NCBI GenBank assembly: GCA_032191425.1
Contig: CM063454.1
Span: forward strand, 15,571,501-15,635,500
Length of the DNA stretch: 64,000 nucleotides
Direction of reading: 5' to 3'
Origin: Lymantria dispar
Taxonomy: Eukaryota > Arthropoda > Insecta > Lepidoptera > Erebidae
Shown here: positions 10,956-21,836 of the stretch, one piece after another
Layout of the letters: each line of letters starts with the position of its first letter
Position numbering within the stretch: position 1 is the first letter of the stretch
Program-made: the position numbers and the translations under genes
The notes under the pieces: generated by a model
Told to the model about the DNA's origin: nothing
Database searches by the model: none
Seen by the model: the letters and a program-made list of their open reading frames with translations, nothing else

Positions 10956-12131
10956 TATACAATGTATATTATACATACACACAGTATTGATGAAGATATA
11001 CATGTTTAATGTTAAATCTTGTGGAATAATATGGAACCTGCTGTATTATAATATAAAAATCTTCTTTAAGTGGGTAGGTGGTAATATCCATAATGTATTT
11101 ACAAATCATATCTACTAGTTGTAAGAGAAATAATTGTTGAAGAAAGTTCTATTTCTTATACAGTAATTAAATATATATTAACCAGTTTACTTACACCTAA
11201 AAAGACGATATGTAGTCATAAAATCACTATAATTATACCAGACACTAAAAGATATGTAAGCACTCCACAGTAAACGCAGGTTGCGTACTTCAAAGTTATT
11301 AGCGGTACCTACGCATTTACATAGTAATCCTTACGATAACTCAGTCGCGCTTAGAGAAACTTTACGACTTAAGCACCTAAAGCCTACTCTAATTTACTTA
11401 CTAGCTCGAAGGGTAAAAGTCATAACATAAAAATTCTTAATAAATTATCTCTCTCCTTTACTGTGTTTGTATAAAATAAGACGTTTTGTGCAGTTGACTA
11501 GATTATAGTATGTAATATACAATCGTGACATAGGTATAGATAAGATGAAACATGACACCAGTCGATGACTATTTCGGCAATATGGACTACTTAAATATCA
11601 CGTTGCTTCTATAAAGATAACTCCAAATTCGTTTATTTTAATCATTTGAAGTTTGAATTATTAGAATACATTGCTTAAATATAAACCAATATACAAAAAT
11701 ACAAATTCAAACTTTGATTTAGTCAACATTTTTCTAAAAATAAGAGTCATTTTGTCGAAGAAAATGTTTAGGAACGTTAGGATAAACCATCATTTTCCTT
11801 ACACTGAACAATTCTGTGAGTGTTATTTGAGGCCTCTCATAATATTTGTTGAGCAAAATTCGTTTGACTGGAATTAAGTATATGTTAGTATTTCTGTTTC
11901 GCTATTGTTTTTAAATATTTTTTGACACTGTTCTGTATTCTATTGGAAACAACAATATATTTATAAAAATTAACACAGTGCTATAAATTTCACAGGCTTA
12001 GGTCCGGGATACGTATTTTTTTAACCTGTAAACTAATTATTTATCGATTTTTAATAATATTTTTTTTATTTAAAAAAGACAACAATCTGCATTAAGGAAA
12101 TAATCCTTGTATTGCGGGGGAGGTATTTTCG
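10956..12131. other. Anonymous AT-rich DNA
   Basis: No gene or repeat recognised. The open frame at 11671-11877 is AT-rich and shows no domain. Confidence 0.5.
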
Positions 12132-12167
12132 TTAGTTATATGTTTGTAAAGACAAACATATAACTAA
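12132..12167. repeat. Perfect 16-bp-arm palindrome, 4-base loop
   Basis: Arms 12132-12147 (TTAGTTATATGTTTGT) and 12152-12167 are exact reverse complements separated by AAAG. Confidence 0.95.
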
Positions 12168-12184
12168 TGAAAAAAATTACATCC

Positions 12185-12280
12185 AGACTCCGAACAACAA
12201 TTTATGGATCGCACAAAGTGTTCGCCTGCGTGAGATTCGTACCTACGATACTTGCCCTGTAGGTCGGTATATTAACCACT
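12185..12280 (-). mobile_element. SINE-t: tRNA-derived SINE, 3' part (split by R1-B1)
   Basis: On the minus strand a box-A-like TAGTGGTTAATATACC and a box-B-like GGTACGAATCTC lie in tRNA order, followed by a tail also found at 56595-56795. The remaining head is at 13127-13160, on the other side of R1-B1. It is a SINE rather than a tRNA gene, since no cloverleaf closes and the same non-tRNA tail follows in both copies. Confidence 0.65.
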
Positions 12281-13126
12281 TTTTTTTTATTTTTTCTCGC
12301 TGTGGAAATGCATTTACGCACTATCCCCCGCCGGTTACAGACAGGGGAGTGTGTGTGGGACTCGCCGGCCACAGAAGTGACCGAAATACCCACTAAAACC
12401 ATAGCGGCCCCTTCCACGCTTTTACGAGGTGCCGGAGAGATTGTCTGATAACATTCTATCCCCGACACCCCAACGCTTGGCCGTCTGGCCACATCCTGTC
12501 ATCATTCAGAGCGGTGGGTGGAGGAGCGCATAGCGGCGTCTCCTCCTCCCTGTTCGTCGCCGGCGGAGCGAGTCAGCTGACGCAAGCGCCTCGCATACCC
12601 GCTCCGCGGTCTCCTTCCTTGTCATGACAGCCTCACAGAAGGAGGCCATCAACGAACAACAGCTGTCGCTGCCAAGCATCTTGGAGATGATGGTCGGCAG
12701 CGACAGGTCTGTTATTCCCAGTTCCGTTGACAGGACGTGACGCTGAGGCCCCCAGGCGAAGCATACTTCCAGTGGCATACTCATGACATCCTGGGGCCTC
12801 TTCACTTCCAATTCTGTGTAGGTACTTACCGAAGACCCCATGTCCGGTAAGCACCTGCACCATCCTAAATGTAAGGCTGCCGTGCCTTCTCCTGAGCCAG
12901 CGGTGGAGATGCGGCACAACCGCCTCCACAGTCCCCCGCCCTGCTACGGGGGACTCTAGATCTTCACTCTACCGCCGGATTACTTCCGTTCGAGCCACTT
13001 CTCGAGCTCTGCCCAGTCCCCCTGCGGAAACCCGCTCGCTGTTGACTCGTGCTGTGGCGCGGAACCGGTATACATCCGCCAGCGCTTCTGCCACCAGCGG
13101 CCAAGGCGGATCGCCTGCCAGCAGAG
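12281..13126 (-). mobile_element. R1-B1: 5'-truncated R1-clade LINE inside SINE-t
   Basis: Flanked by GGTAT[A/C]TTAACCACT at 12266-12280 and 13127-13141 (15 bp, one mismatch). The 3' end is T-rich at 12281-12296. The 3' UTR (12300-12490) resembles 49800-49985 of R1-B2 and differs from R1-A. The insertion point falls in the AGTGGTTA box-A word of the SINE. Confidence 0.88.
12506..13120 (-). pseudogene. R1-B1 ORF2 C-terminal remnant
   Basis: Minus-strand frames at 12633-12929 and 12506-12919 encode HLHRWLRRRHGSLTFRMVQVLTGHGVFGKYLH and then SLPTIISKMLGSDSC...ASFCEAVMTRKETAERV with the arginine-rich end RRRRTGRRRRRY. A deletion near 12785-12815 removes the zinc knuckle that R1-B2 keeps (CHECGVPTDDARHTLEVC). 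The RT is absent through 5' truncation. Confidence 0.8.
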
Positions 13127-13160
13127 GGTATCTTAACCACTACACTATCTGTACAGTCAA
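13127..13160 (-). mobile_element. SINE-t, 5' part (split by R1-B1)
   Basis: Continuation of the tRNA-like head (minus strand GATAGTGTAGTGGTTAAG...), the other half of which is at 12185-12280. Confidence 0.6.
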
Positions 13161-13247
13161 TGTAAAGAAAACGTCCTTAACTATGTGAAATTTATTTCTC
13201 AAGAACAATGTTAAGTCTTCATTCCCAGACATGAGTTTAAATTAATA

Positions 13248-13664
13248 GCCCAGTCGAATTAGACGAAAAACAGACCAAACCCAGGCAAAATTATAAGTAG
13301 AATTTTTCCTTCGGAATTCGTTAAAATTGAAAACAAAAGAGTTATTCAATAAACAAAAAATCACCCTTTCTTTTCGGGTGTGAATCGAGAAATATCGATC
13401 CTACGGAAAAAATTATAAGAACAAAAATTATAGGAAATTTAATTCTGAACAACTTTGGTAATGACTATTTTTCGTGTAAAATTGAAAATAAACGAGTTAT
13501 TTAAAAAACATAAAACCACCCTTAAAATCAAGATGGCGGAAAACGCAAGACCACTGTGAATTCGAAAACCGAAATGTAGACTCCCAGTGACCCCCCTTAA
13601 CGAATTCCAAAGTAAAAATTCTACTTATAATTTTTCCTGGGTCCAATCAACAATTCGACTGGGC
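13248..13664. mobile_element. MITE with long imperfect terminal inverted repeats and TA duplication
   Basis: Begins GCCCAGTCGAATT and ends AATTCGACTGGGC, with about 75 bp of imperfect inverted repeat (13248-13324 against 13597-13664). TA is on both sides (13246-13247 and 13665-13666). The interior is AT-rich and non-coding. TA duplication is typical of Tc1/mariner-type mobilisation, but the transposase source is not visible. Confidence 0.8.
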
Positions 13665-13666
13665 TA

Positions 13667-14825
13667 TAAATAGAAGACACAATATTTTTTTAAATCTATC
13701 ATCTCATCTGGATAGTCAATACAAAGGAATGTATAAATGTCATCAGCAAAAATTATCTAAGAAATATTTTTGACGAATAACATTCATAATCCACTAAATA
13801 TAGAATATTCTGAATAACGGCAAACTTATTAGATTTATATTTCAATAACTATTTATTCGTTAAAAGGAATATTAAACGAATGAATGCTCACAGGATTAAA
13901 CCGACTTAACCCTGACAGTCCAACACGCAATGTGCGTGCGGTGTCGTTGTTAATCGTTTCGTGTAGTGTAATGAGGTGACATGGAGACGCATTGCTTAGA
14001 ATCCTGTTATGCGTTAAGCCTCTTATTTATTTTTATCTAGTATCATTTGCAGTAAGTAATCAGAGGGCATGAATAAATTGATCTTTTTTCTCACTTTATT
14101 GCTGTATAAATCCCATTAGAATACTGATTCTTAAAGTTAACAATGGTTTGCTTTTCTCTCACAAAGAGATTTCTTATGAGTACATACTTATTACGTATGC
14201 CAAAATTCTGATAAGACTCATTTTATCTGTTAATGTTTTTTCCCTTTAACACATTTATTCCTCTGTAACGCGTTTTTTAAGAAAGTGAATTCTTTATGGA
14301 AGTTCTTTGGGTAACCCTCCACGGGCATGCCAGATGTACCAAATTCTCGATCCAAGCCACCTATAACTGAGTAAAAAAGAGAAAACTTTCTTAGCACTAT
14401 TTTTCTGCTCCCGATATGTCTCAGCAGAAAGTGTAACCTTCCTTTTAGAGATATTTTTAAGCATAAACCATACTGCTGACAGTGTTATTCCTACATCCAT
14501 AAATCAATCGACTCGACCAGGGTAGTAGCATACTTTCGCAGAAGAAGGACGTTTGAGTAATAGCAATATCGCTGGTGCACTTTTCACTATGCGCGGAAGA
14601 AATTTAAATTACTTGCTCTTAACTTCCCGTCCCTATTTTATAAACGCCAATCTTGCATCCAAGATTGGCAATGACTTGGCCATATTCCTGGTATTGCTGA
14701 ATTATAGGAGTAACAGTTACCACGCGCAAATATACCATCATATTGTCTACTTACTCGACTACTACTATAAGCAATTAAAAATAAGAAATAAAAACATAAT
14801 TTAATAGAACATACATTACAAATAC
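13667..14825. other. Anonymous AT-rich DNA
   Basis: A short inverted repeat (CCAATCTTG, then CAAGATTGG) lies at 14647-14668. An open frame at 14553-14804 (83 aa) has no recognisable domain. No gene supported. Confidence 0.5.
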
Positions 14826-15062
14826 CTTGTGGTGAAGTATTAAGAATATAATTCACCACCCCCTATTCTGAACGTGGGTATCGTAAAAGAGGACTAAATA
14901 GGCGGTAAATTATTAAATATGCACATAATATTTATGCAAGACCAATAAAACTCTATACCAACTTATTTCATCAGGGAGATGTAGTAGTTCCTATTATGGA
15001 AGAGGCTGGAGCCCAACAGTGGGATGTATGTGAGCTGAAATAATGATAAATGATGATGATAT
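14826..15062 (+). mobile_element. SINE-L copy
   Basis: Nearly full-length but diverged: TTGTGGTGAAGTATTAAG at the head, AAACTCTATACCAAC in the middle, GAGCCCAACAGTGGGATGT and an (ATG)n-like tail. Confidence 0.85.
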
Positions 15063-15112
15063 TACTAAAAATTGTCCTATTACGCTTTAGTTATACGCGA
15101 TAATAGCTATAT

Positions 15113-15201
15113 CGGGTTGAGAGCCCCCAGCGCTCACCCGTAGTCCGAGCTAAGCTGTGAAAATCATCTACGGCTAACAGCTATACACACACAAAAAAAA
15201 A
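15113..15201 (+). mobile_element. J-family solo 3' tail
   Basis: Matches the 3' UTR of the J1-J5 elements (CGGGTTGAGAGCC...CAGCGCTCACCCGTAGTCCG...CTAACAGCTATACACACAC) followed by nine A. An extremely 5'-truncated insertion. Confidence 0.85.
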
Positions 15202-15235
15202 CATGTTAGTAGCGATTTACCTATATATTCCTTAT

Positions 15236-15479
15236 TCATCACCATCATCATTTCAGCTCATATACGTTCCACTGCTAAGCCCGGGCCTCCTCAATAATAG
15301 GAGAGAAATTGACGTTAATATACCATGCTGGTCAGACAGGTTGGCATAGGGGTTTTATTCGTGTTTTCCATCTTTTGCATAGATTTTATACGCTTATTAA
15401 ACCCCTTAGTCGTCGTTTACGACATCCACGAGCAAGATAAGGAGTGGTGAATTGTATTCGTACTCCGTCACCACATAGA
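15236..15479 (-). mobile_element. SINE-L copy
   Basis: Reverse-oriented: (CAT)n-type tail, TTTCAGCTCATATACGTTCC, ATACCATGCTGGTCAGACAG, CCTTAGTCGTCGTTTACGAC and ACTCCGTCACCACA at the head. Confidence 0.88.
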
Positions 15480-15939
15480 AAATATATACATTCTTTATTA
15501 AGGTACAAATATGGACAAAATAACATTTAACTGACATTAATGGCAGTGAATAAATACCGTATTTGTCTTTATTTTAGTTATATACATAATTATATACATT
15601 TGTGACCTCTATATTCCCAATATGTTACTGTCAGACTGAACACTGGAATACTTTTTTTCGTAAGTGACTTTGGTACAGAAATAAATTACACAATTACTTA
15701 GACTTAGGCCAACTAATATATCTACGGGCAGGTTTTCATTTCGTTCAGGACCGTAATATACTGCCTTCATGTATGTGCGTAATACATAATGAAGAATGAA
15801 TGAATTAATTATCGTAACGAAAATTATAGGAATTCTTTAATATTAGATTATGTACAATAAGGAGAAAATTTATTAATTAATCAAATTCTATTTAATAATA
15901 TAGCTTTTCGCGTCAATTTATATGTTGTATGTATTTCAT
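15480..15939. other. Anonymous AT-rich DNA
   Basis: No gene, RNA or repeat recognised. Confidence 0.5.
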
Positions 15940-16395
15940 TATCATCGTTCAGCTTATTTCCGTTCACTGCTGGACATAGGCCTCCTCATGTTTCCCTCAA
16001 AGTGCGTTCCTGTGCCGCCTGCATCCAACGACGCAGAGCAATATTCACTAAGTCGTGAGTCCAACTAGTGGGATGTTGTTCTACATTGTGTCGTCCGACA
16101 CCTGGTCGCCCCTCGAGAAACTTTCTTTTCCAGCAGCTGTTGATTTGTCCAGTAATATGGCCTGTCCATTGCCACTTCAGTGTAATAATTCTTCGTACTA
16201 TGTCGATTAAACTTGTTTTTCTTTAGATTTCCATATTTCGGATTCTATTTCGCAGAGAAATCCCGCGCCATACCACGCTGAGCGACTTGAAGCTTGGTTA
16301 TGAGTTCTACATTTAGGGACCACGTTTATGTGCCATAAGTCATTACTGGTAACATACACTGATCGTAGACCTGTGTTTTGACACTGAGATATGTC
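15940..16395 (-). mobile_element. RTE-clade LINE 3' end, 5'-truncated
   Basis: Minus strand encodes degenerate remains of the RTE ORF C-terminus (the pattern TYG..., a conserved KWQW-like AGHI block, GRPxxRWxDD and a final block ending in the stop) and ends in a decayed (GAT)n tail at 15940-15955. It shares the 3' end with 57739-58035 and 17577-17717. Frames are broken. Confidence 0.8.
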
Positions 16396-16755
16396 TAATA
16401 TTTATTGACAATAAACTCGAGTAACATAGTGTGAGCTTGAATTAGAACTCGAGCTGTGGTAATCCATTTGTAAAACAAGTATATTACCATCTAAATTGTA
16501 CAGCTCAAGACTTTATGCTTGTTACAACAACATTTAATTTGTGAAAGTAAGGTTTAAAAACCCCAAGGTCAAAAATCACATTTCTATACTACTGAAATAA
16601 CGAGGTGTTGTTAGAATATTAGATTACTTTAGATTTAGTACTTAATTATTTATAGAAAAGTAAGAAAGGAACGCACTTATTCTGTTGTTGTTAAATCTAA
16701 TAAAAACACAGACATAATAACTAAAGAAAAGAATTTCTTGCATAAAATAATTTTC
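16396..16755. other. Anonymous AT-rich DNA
   Basis: Nothing recognised. Confidence 0.5.
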
Positions 16756-16779
16756 ATCGCAGCCCACATACGACCCACT
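16756..16779 (-). mobile_element. SINE-L, tail fragment (split by R1-A tail)
   Basis: CATCGCAGCCCACATACGACCCACT is the start of SINE-L in reverse orientation. The rest of the same SINE resumes at 17051. The last 16 bases are the left target copy of the R1-A insertion. Confidence 0.8.
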
Positions 16780-17034
16780 TTTCTTTTTTTTTTGGGGGTG
16801 TGGGTTGCGGTCGGCGTACTCCTCGCACTACTCCGTCCGGGGCGACAGAGGGGCATAAGCACGCACAACCGCAACCCACCCAAACACCACATCCCCTTCG
16901 TCGTTGGACCGACCACCGGACCAGGGTTACTTGTCGTCAGTGGTCAGCCTGACGGAATACACCCTGAGGAGTACCCTCCCATCGAGCGATGTCCTCCCCT
17001 CGGGGAGGCCGTCGGTCTTACCTCGCGCGGTCGG
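16780..17034 (-). mobile_element. R1-A solo 3' tail inserted in SINE-L
   Basis: R1-A 3' UTR with both hairpins, in minus orientation. Flanked by CCACATACG[A/T]CCCACT at 16764-16779 and 17035-17050 (16 bp, one mismatch), so the limits are certain. Contains no ORF2 codons. Confidence 0.93.
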
Positions 17035-17262
17035 CCACATACGTCCCACTAACGGGCTCGGGCCTCTCCCACAATGGGAAAGAATTTGACCTACTATATC
17101 ATGCTGGTCAGACATGTTGGTATAAGTTTTCATTTCGAGTTTTCCTTCTCTTGCACAGATCTTATGTGCATTTTATATCCCATAGTCATCTTTCACGACA
17201 TCCACGGGTAAGATAAGGAGTAGTGAATTGTATTTTTATTCCGTCACCACACGGAAAGAGTT
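17035..17262 (-). mobile_element. SINE-L, main part (split by R1-A tail)
   Basis: Begins with the right target copy of the R1-A insertion and continues through CATGCTGGTCAGACATG and CATCTTTCACGACATCCACG to CCGTCACCACACGG at about 17258. Confidence 0.88.
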
Positions 17263-17342
17263 AATTTTACGAGGAACAAAAAAGGCTCAGATCGTACTAC
17301 ATCTCTATAAATAAATAGTGCTGGTACTCTGCCAACACCTGA

Positions 17343-17455
17343 TATATCATTATCATCATCATCACGGCTTATATATCTCAGTATTGGCCTCCTCTGCAAT
17401 GGGAGGGAAATTGACCTACTATACCACGCTGGTCAGACGTGTTGGTATAGGGACC
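17343..17455 (-). mobile_element. SINE-L fragment
   Basis: Tail and middle only: (CAT)n, a CGGCTTATATATCTCAG version of the tail, then ACTATACCACGCTGGTCAGAC. The head half is absent. Confidence 0.8.
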
Positions 17456-17576
17456 CGGTATATGCATTTTAAAAATAATTGTCAAAACTTACCTAATATG
17501 TGAATGTGCATGTGTATGGTTGTATGTATGTATCCGATTATCTATTTCTATTAAGTGTCACTGTGCTCCAACGGAT

Positions 17577-17717
17577 CGACTAGGTGGACCGACGTACTGT
17601 TGAAAGTTGCTGGGTGTCGTTAAATGCAGGCAGCACAGGCCCGCGCTTTGTGGCGTAACATGAGGGAGGCCTACGTCCAGCAGAGAACGACGATAGGGTG
17701 AAATGATGATGATGATC
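17577..17717 (+). mobile_element. RTE LINE 3' fragment with 13-bp target duplication
   Basis: 141-bp insertion flanked by perfect TGCTCCAACGGAT (17564-17576 and 17718-17730). Encodes the last codons of the RTE ORF and ends in (ATG)n at about 17702-17716. It is the cleanest view of the RTE 3' end in the window. Confidence 0.92.
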
Positions 17718-17904
17718 TGCTCCAACGGATGGTATCTTTTTTTGACATCCTATCCTGAGTACCTAGGAAAGCATTAGGGCTTACTCCTTTGGTGCTCACT
17801 TGTCCAGTTTTTAGGACATATAGGTAAAGGGTGTTAACTCGTTAACATGCATTTATTTCCATTTCTTCTTTTGACAAATATAGATGGTGATATAGTATAT
17901 TCAT

Positions 17905-18125
17905 AATAGTCATTATATACGTTCCATTTCTGAGCTTATGGCCTCTCTATAATTAGGGTAATTTGAGTATAGTAATACTACGCTGGTAACACGAATTGGT
18001 AGGGTTTAACTTCCAGTTTTCCTTCTCTTGCGCAGATGTTATTTGTCTATTCTAATCCCTTATTCATCTTTGACTGCACGCACGTGTAAGAGGGACTGTG
18101 ATGAATTGTATTGCTATTGTATTAT
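17905..18125 (-). mobile_element. SINE-L relic
   Basis: Diverged reverse copy: ACTACGCTGGTAACACG, TTTTCCTTCTCTTGCGCAGATG, then TGATGAATTGTATTG. Confidence 0.75.
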
Positions 18126-18738
18126 TTAATACTTTCATAAAGAAAAACAGCCCATCATTTAGGTATAAGTGACATTAATATAAGCCAAATAAAAATTCCG
18201 AACCGTATTAAAGTACTTATCTGGCTAAATTATTTACAACGGTATTATACGTGGGATCTACTCATAAAAGGATTATAATCAACAATTCATTCGAAGCGGA
18301 CAGTCTCAGGCGACTGCTCTACTAGTGATCCCAACATAAATCGTCTAAGTAAAGACAAATTACACGACCTTTTTCTCTTTTTGGAATCCCGTAGGATAAC
18401 GGGTACCAACAAATCCTTATGCATGTGCCATTCAATGGTATGATTACACAGTCCTATTCATCTTTACATACTTGTGTACGTAAACATGTGTATTGCCTTA
18501 AACAAACATTGTATGGAAACAAAATAAACTAAAAGTAGTTACATCGCTAAACTATTTTTATCTATATCCACTATAATAGCAATAAGGCAAATAAGTAAAC
18601 ATAGATAAAAGTTTAATGCTTATATGTTAAGAAGTTTATCCATATGGTATCGGATTAGCACTATAATTTGCCATCTTGCAAGTTGAAAGTGCTAAAAGAC
18701 GACTAAGCGATATGATATACGGACAGAACACTCTATAT
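18126..18738. other. Anonymous AT-rich DNA
   Basis: Nothing recognised. Confidence 0.5.
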
Positions 18739-18835
18739 AATTTTTTTAACTCACTATGATCTAAAAACACCCCGTTCATTCGTTCAGCGTGACGAAAGAG
18801 CAGCGTGTAGACCTATAACCCACCGTGTCTTCTCC
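18739..18835 (-). mobile_element. R1-A tail relic, left part
   Basis: Degenerate match to the distal R1-A 3' UTR (T run, CGTTCAGCGTGACGAAAG, CCTATAACCCACC). Probably one decayed tail together with 19296-19375. Confidence 0.5.
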
Positions 18836-18932
18836 CCATCATCAAACATGAATGTTAAAAACAGTAATGTATTGACATTATTTAAAATTTAACACAAAAC
18901 AATTTAACAAACTATGTTGTCGTGGTATCGCC

Positions 18933-19294
18933 GTTCCATCCGACGTCCTCGTCACGTCCTCGACGAAGAGGACGACAATATCACACTCGCTCAACAAAGA
19001 GCCTACACGGCCCGCGAGGCCTTAACAAATAAATATCCGCGGTTCCGCCCTCGCCGTCGAGGTGCGAAACCGCGCCGCGCAAAAGTCACTACTAAAAATG
19101 TGGGCACGCCCACTTTGCCTCCAGCGACGCCCCAAGCCGAGGTCCGTTCCCCACAGGGGGAGCCCTTGGGCGATGTCGCTTAGCATACTTTTCTCCGGGT
19201 TGAGAGCCCTCAGCGCTCACCCATAGTCCGCGTCAAGCTGTCAAGGCCATCTGCGGCCAACAGCTGTACACACAAAAAAAAAAAAAAAAAAAAA
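18933..19294 (+). mobile_element. J7: jockey-clade 3' fragment with 10-bp target duplication
   Basis: Nearly identical to the end of J1 and J3 (protein end ...RFRPRRRGAKPRRAK...GEPLGDVA, 3' UTR, 21-A tail at 19274-19294). Flanked by TGGTATCGCC at 18923-18932 and 19296-19305. The site has no CATTCGAG word, so this family also inserts elsewhere. Confidence 0.9.
18936..19183 (+). pseudogene. J7 ORF C-terminal end
   Basis: About 80 codons: a charged stretch (DEEDDNITLAQQRAYTAREA) and the basic end RFRPRRRGAKPRRAKV, with a stop at 19181-19183. No RT motif. Start codons here are chance. Confidence 0.8.
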
Positions 19295-19295
19295 T

Positions 19296-19375
19296 TGGTA
19301 TCGCCATTGCGCGGTCAGTCTCTGCGGGCGGTGGACTAATCACCGGTTCAGCCATCCGGGTCTTTGACTAGGGTG
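19296..19375 (-). mobile_element. R1-A tail relic, right part
   Basis: Resembles the reverse R1-A 3' UTR at 7270-7340 (GCCATTGCGCGGTCAGTCTC, GCGGGCGGTGGACTAAT, ACTAGGGTGG). Confidence 0.6.
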
Positions 19376-19384
19376 GTTTTCTAT

Positions 19385-19480
19385 ATTGTTGTTGGCAAAC
19401 GGTAAAACATCACACCTAATGGTAAGTGATACTGCTCATGGACTTTTGCTAGGCCGCTACCTACCTGAGGAAAGTGAAGG
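19385..19480 (-). mobile_element. JL-family 3' tail
   Basis: Reverse of the JL tail: GGCAAACGGTAAAACATCAC, CCTAATGGTAAGTGATACTG, TAGGCCGCTACCTACCTGAGG. Confidence 0.7.
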
Positions 19481-19779
19481 GAGTATGAATGCATGCAATG
19501 AGGTTCGGTAAAACTAAAGGCATCACTAAAACCCACTACACGCAAACACCCTCAGAAAGTTGGGATCCCGGCTCACTCGCTCACCGAACGAAGCACAATA
19601 ACAAATTGCAACTACTCGTCGATTTTCATCGACGTCGATTTTCTGTGAGAGTGTGGTACCTACTACCCCGGCAGGACCAGCCCACGGCTATAGAGAGACA
19701 CCTGTCTACAGTGTGGTGCTTCCACTAGCTACTAGTTTTTTCAAACAAATTCTTCTGCGACAGATCATAGACATTCCAA

Positions 19780-20095
19780 TATTGAGTACCGACTCCCTCC
19801 GATGGAAAGTGACCCGCGACGCCATCACGCGTAATTACGTCGAGTCGCCGCCTCGCCGTCGAGATGTCAAACCGCGTCACATAAAAGTCAACTTAATACT
19901 AACGTGGACATGTCCACTTAGCCTCCAGCGATGCTCCATGCCGAAGTTCGTACCCCACAGGGGGAGCCCTTGGATGATGTCGCTTAGCTTACTTTCACCG
20001 GGTTGAGAGCCCTCAGAGCTCACCCATAGTCCGCTGTCAGTCAGTCAAGCTGTCAAAGCCATCTGCGGCTAACAGCTATACACTCCATTAAAAGA
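19780..20095 (+). mobile_element. J-family 3' relic
   Basis: Decayed match to the J C-terminus (SPPRRRDVKPRHIKV, PHRGSPWMM in shifted frames) and 3' UTR (CGGGTTGAGAGCCCTCAGAG...CTAACAGCTATACACTCC). No long poly(A). Confidence 0.75.
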
Positions 20096-20562
20096 AACCA
20101 ATAGAAAGTTAATTTACCCACTATACTATACTGGTAAGACGTGTAATCAACCACTTAACTGAAGGAAATCCTTTTACTTTAAGGATGCAAAGCAAGCATG
20201 TATTACTATCCTATTACAAAATCCAATAAAATTACAGAGTCAGTTATCAGAAGCACTTATCACATAATGTCGTTACGTGCCTTTAATGGCAAGGTGTAAA
20301 ACCAGTTAAAATGTCTCGTAAGGAATTTGCTTAGTAAATTGCATCGCATCTATTGCATCCAGTGAGAGGTGTAAGTCAGCGAGCGCTCGGGGCAATGCAG
20401 TTATGACGTCATTAGCACGTTATGTGACGTCATAACTCTGAAGCTATCTTCCGCCTGTCACCAATTACCGAATTGAATGATATAATGTGGCCCAAATACG
20501 CGATATTATTTTATACTTTACACTTTGGCAGACATTGTGCTAATATTTACATATATAACAAA
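20096..20562. other. Anonymous DNA
   Basis: TGACGTCAT-type words cluster at 20402-20434 (GACGTCATTAGCACG, GTGACGTCATAAC). No gene. Confidence 0.5.
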
Positions 20563-20876
20563 CTAGCAACCCGCCCTCGCTTCGCTTCGGTTATAGGTTA
20601 TAGTCGTTTTACCCGCATAGTTCCCGTTCCCGTGGGAATACCGGGATAAAATATAGCCTAGTTTACGCCCTGATATTATAACTTTCCATTGGTGAAAGAA
20701 TTTTGGAAATCGGTCTAGCCGTTTTGAAGATTACCCGGAACAAACAGACAGACAGGCAAAAATTTTTTAATTGCTATTTTAGGCATAGGTGTCATGCAAA
20801 TAACCGTGTGAGCATGAAAAACGCCTATTATTTTGACATTACAAACAGACACTCCAATTTTATTAATTGGTATAGA
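20563..20876 (-). mobile_element. Heli-1 Helitron, complete non-autonomous copy
   Basis: Plus-strand limits CTAGCAACCCGCCC...GGTATAGA between A and T, i.e. TC...CTAG on the minus strand. The 3' end GCGAAGCGAGGGCGGGTTGCTAG and the 5' TCTATACCAAT are shared by all Heli-1 copies here. No Rep/helicase. Confidence 0.85.
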
Positions 20877-21132
20877 TAAAAATGTAATCTGTGACATTTT
20901 TCAGTCAATTAGTTAATACATATTTATATTTAATTGATGTTAATATTGAAATAATAAGTAAAGCACAGAAATTTCACAGATATAGTTAAAAAAAACGATT
21001 AGACTTTGATTTATAATTACACATAGAAGCACTAAATTGATACTAAGAATCTGTTTAAATAATAAACAAAATACTCGTTAAATTAGTATTAAAATCTATT
21101 AATGACAGAATAAGAATAAAATGTGTATATAA

Positions 21133-21344
21133 TCCTTACTAATATTATAAATGTGAAAGTAAGTAATTTGTTTGTTTGTTATGCTTTCACGCTTAAACCA
21201 CCAAACCAATTTCAAAAAGTCTTTCACCAATGGAAAGCTATAATATCAGAGAGTAACATAGGCTATATTTTAGCCCGGTATTCCCACGGGAACGGTAACT
21301 TCGTGGGAAAGACGACTGAAACCGAAGCGAGGGCGGGTTGCTAG
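21133..21344 (+). mobile_element. Heli-1-like Helitron, short variant
   Basis: Starts TCCTTACTAATATTATAAATG after A (21132), ends GGGCGGGTTGCTAG before T (21345). Lacks the GCATAGGTGTCGTGC 5' block of the longer copies. Confidence 0.82.
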
Positions 21345-21595
21345 TAAGGGAATAATTCCAAACCGCCACAACTACAGGTGGGTTCGTTCTACATAGGTGG
21401 GCACAGTTATACTAATCTAGGTTATACTAATCTACATAGGTGGGCACAGTTATTCCAAAAGTTAACTTCGTTAATCGTTAATTAAAATGTTAACTTCAAT
21501 AATCGTTAAATGTTAAATTTGCAAAAATTTAACGTAAGTTAAAGTTAACCGTTAAAAGTTATTCATTTAAAACTTATACTGCTGTCGTGACCCTG

Positions 21596-21836
21596 TGGTG
21601 ACGGAGGAAGTAAGAATACAATTCACCACTCCCTATCTTGCCCGTGGATGTTGTAAAAAACGACGAAGGGATATAATATGCATATCACATCTGTGCAAGA
21701 GAAGGAAAACTCGAAATAAAACCTTATACCAACATGCCTGACGAGCATGGTATAGTGGGTCAATTTTCCTCCTATTGGGCAGGAGGCTCAAGCCCAGCCG
21801 TGGGACATATACGAACTCAGACGACGACGACAACTG
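21596..21836 (+). mobile_element. SINE-L copy
   Basis: Full-length in outline: CTGTGGTGACGGAGGAAG, CTTGCCCGTGGATGTTGT, ACCTTATACCAACATGCC, a (GAC)n tail at 21818-21830 where others have (ATG)n. Confidence 0.88.

Noticed and set aside
12190..12280. A functional tRNA gene on the minus strand
   Set aside because: Box-like words exist, but no complete cloverleaf is possible and the same non-tRNA tail follows in the 56.6-kb copy: a SINE.
20402..20434. CREB-type regulatory cluster (repeated TGACGTCAT)
   Set aside because: Two or three short matches in anonymous DNA without any gene nearby are not enough.
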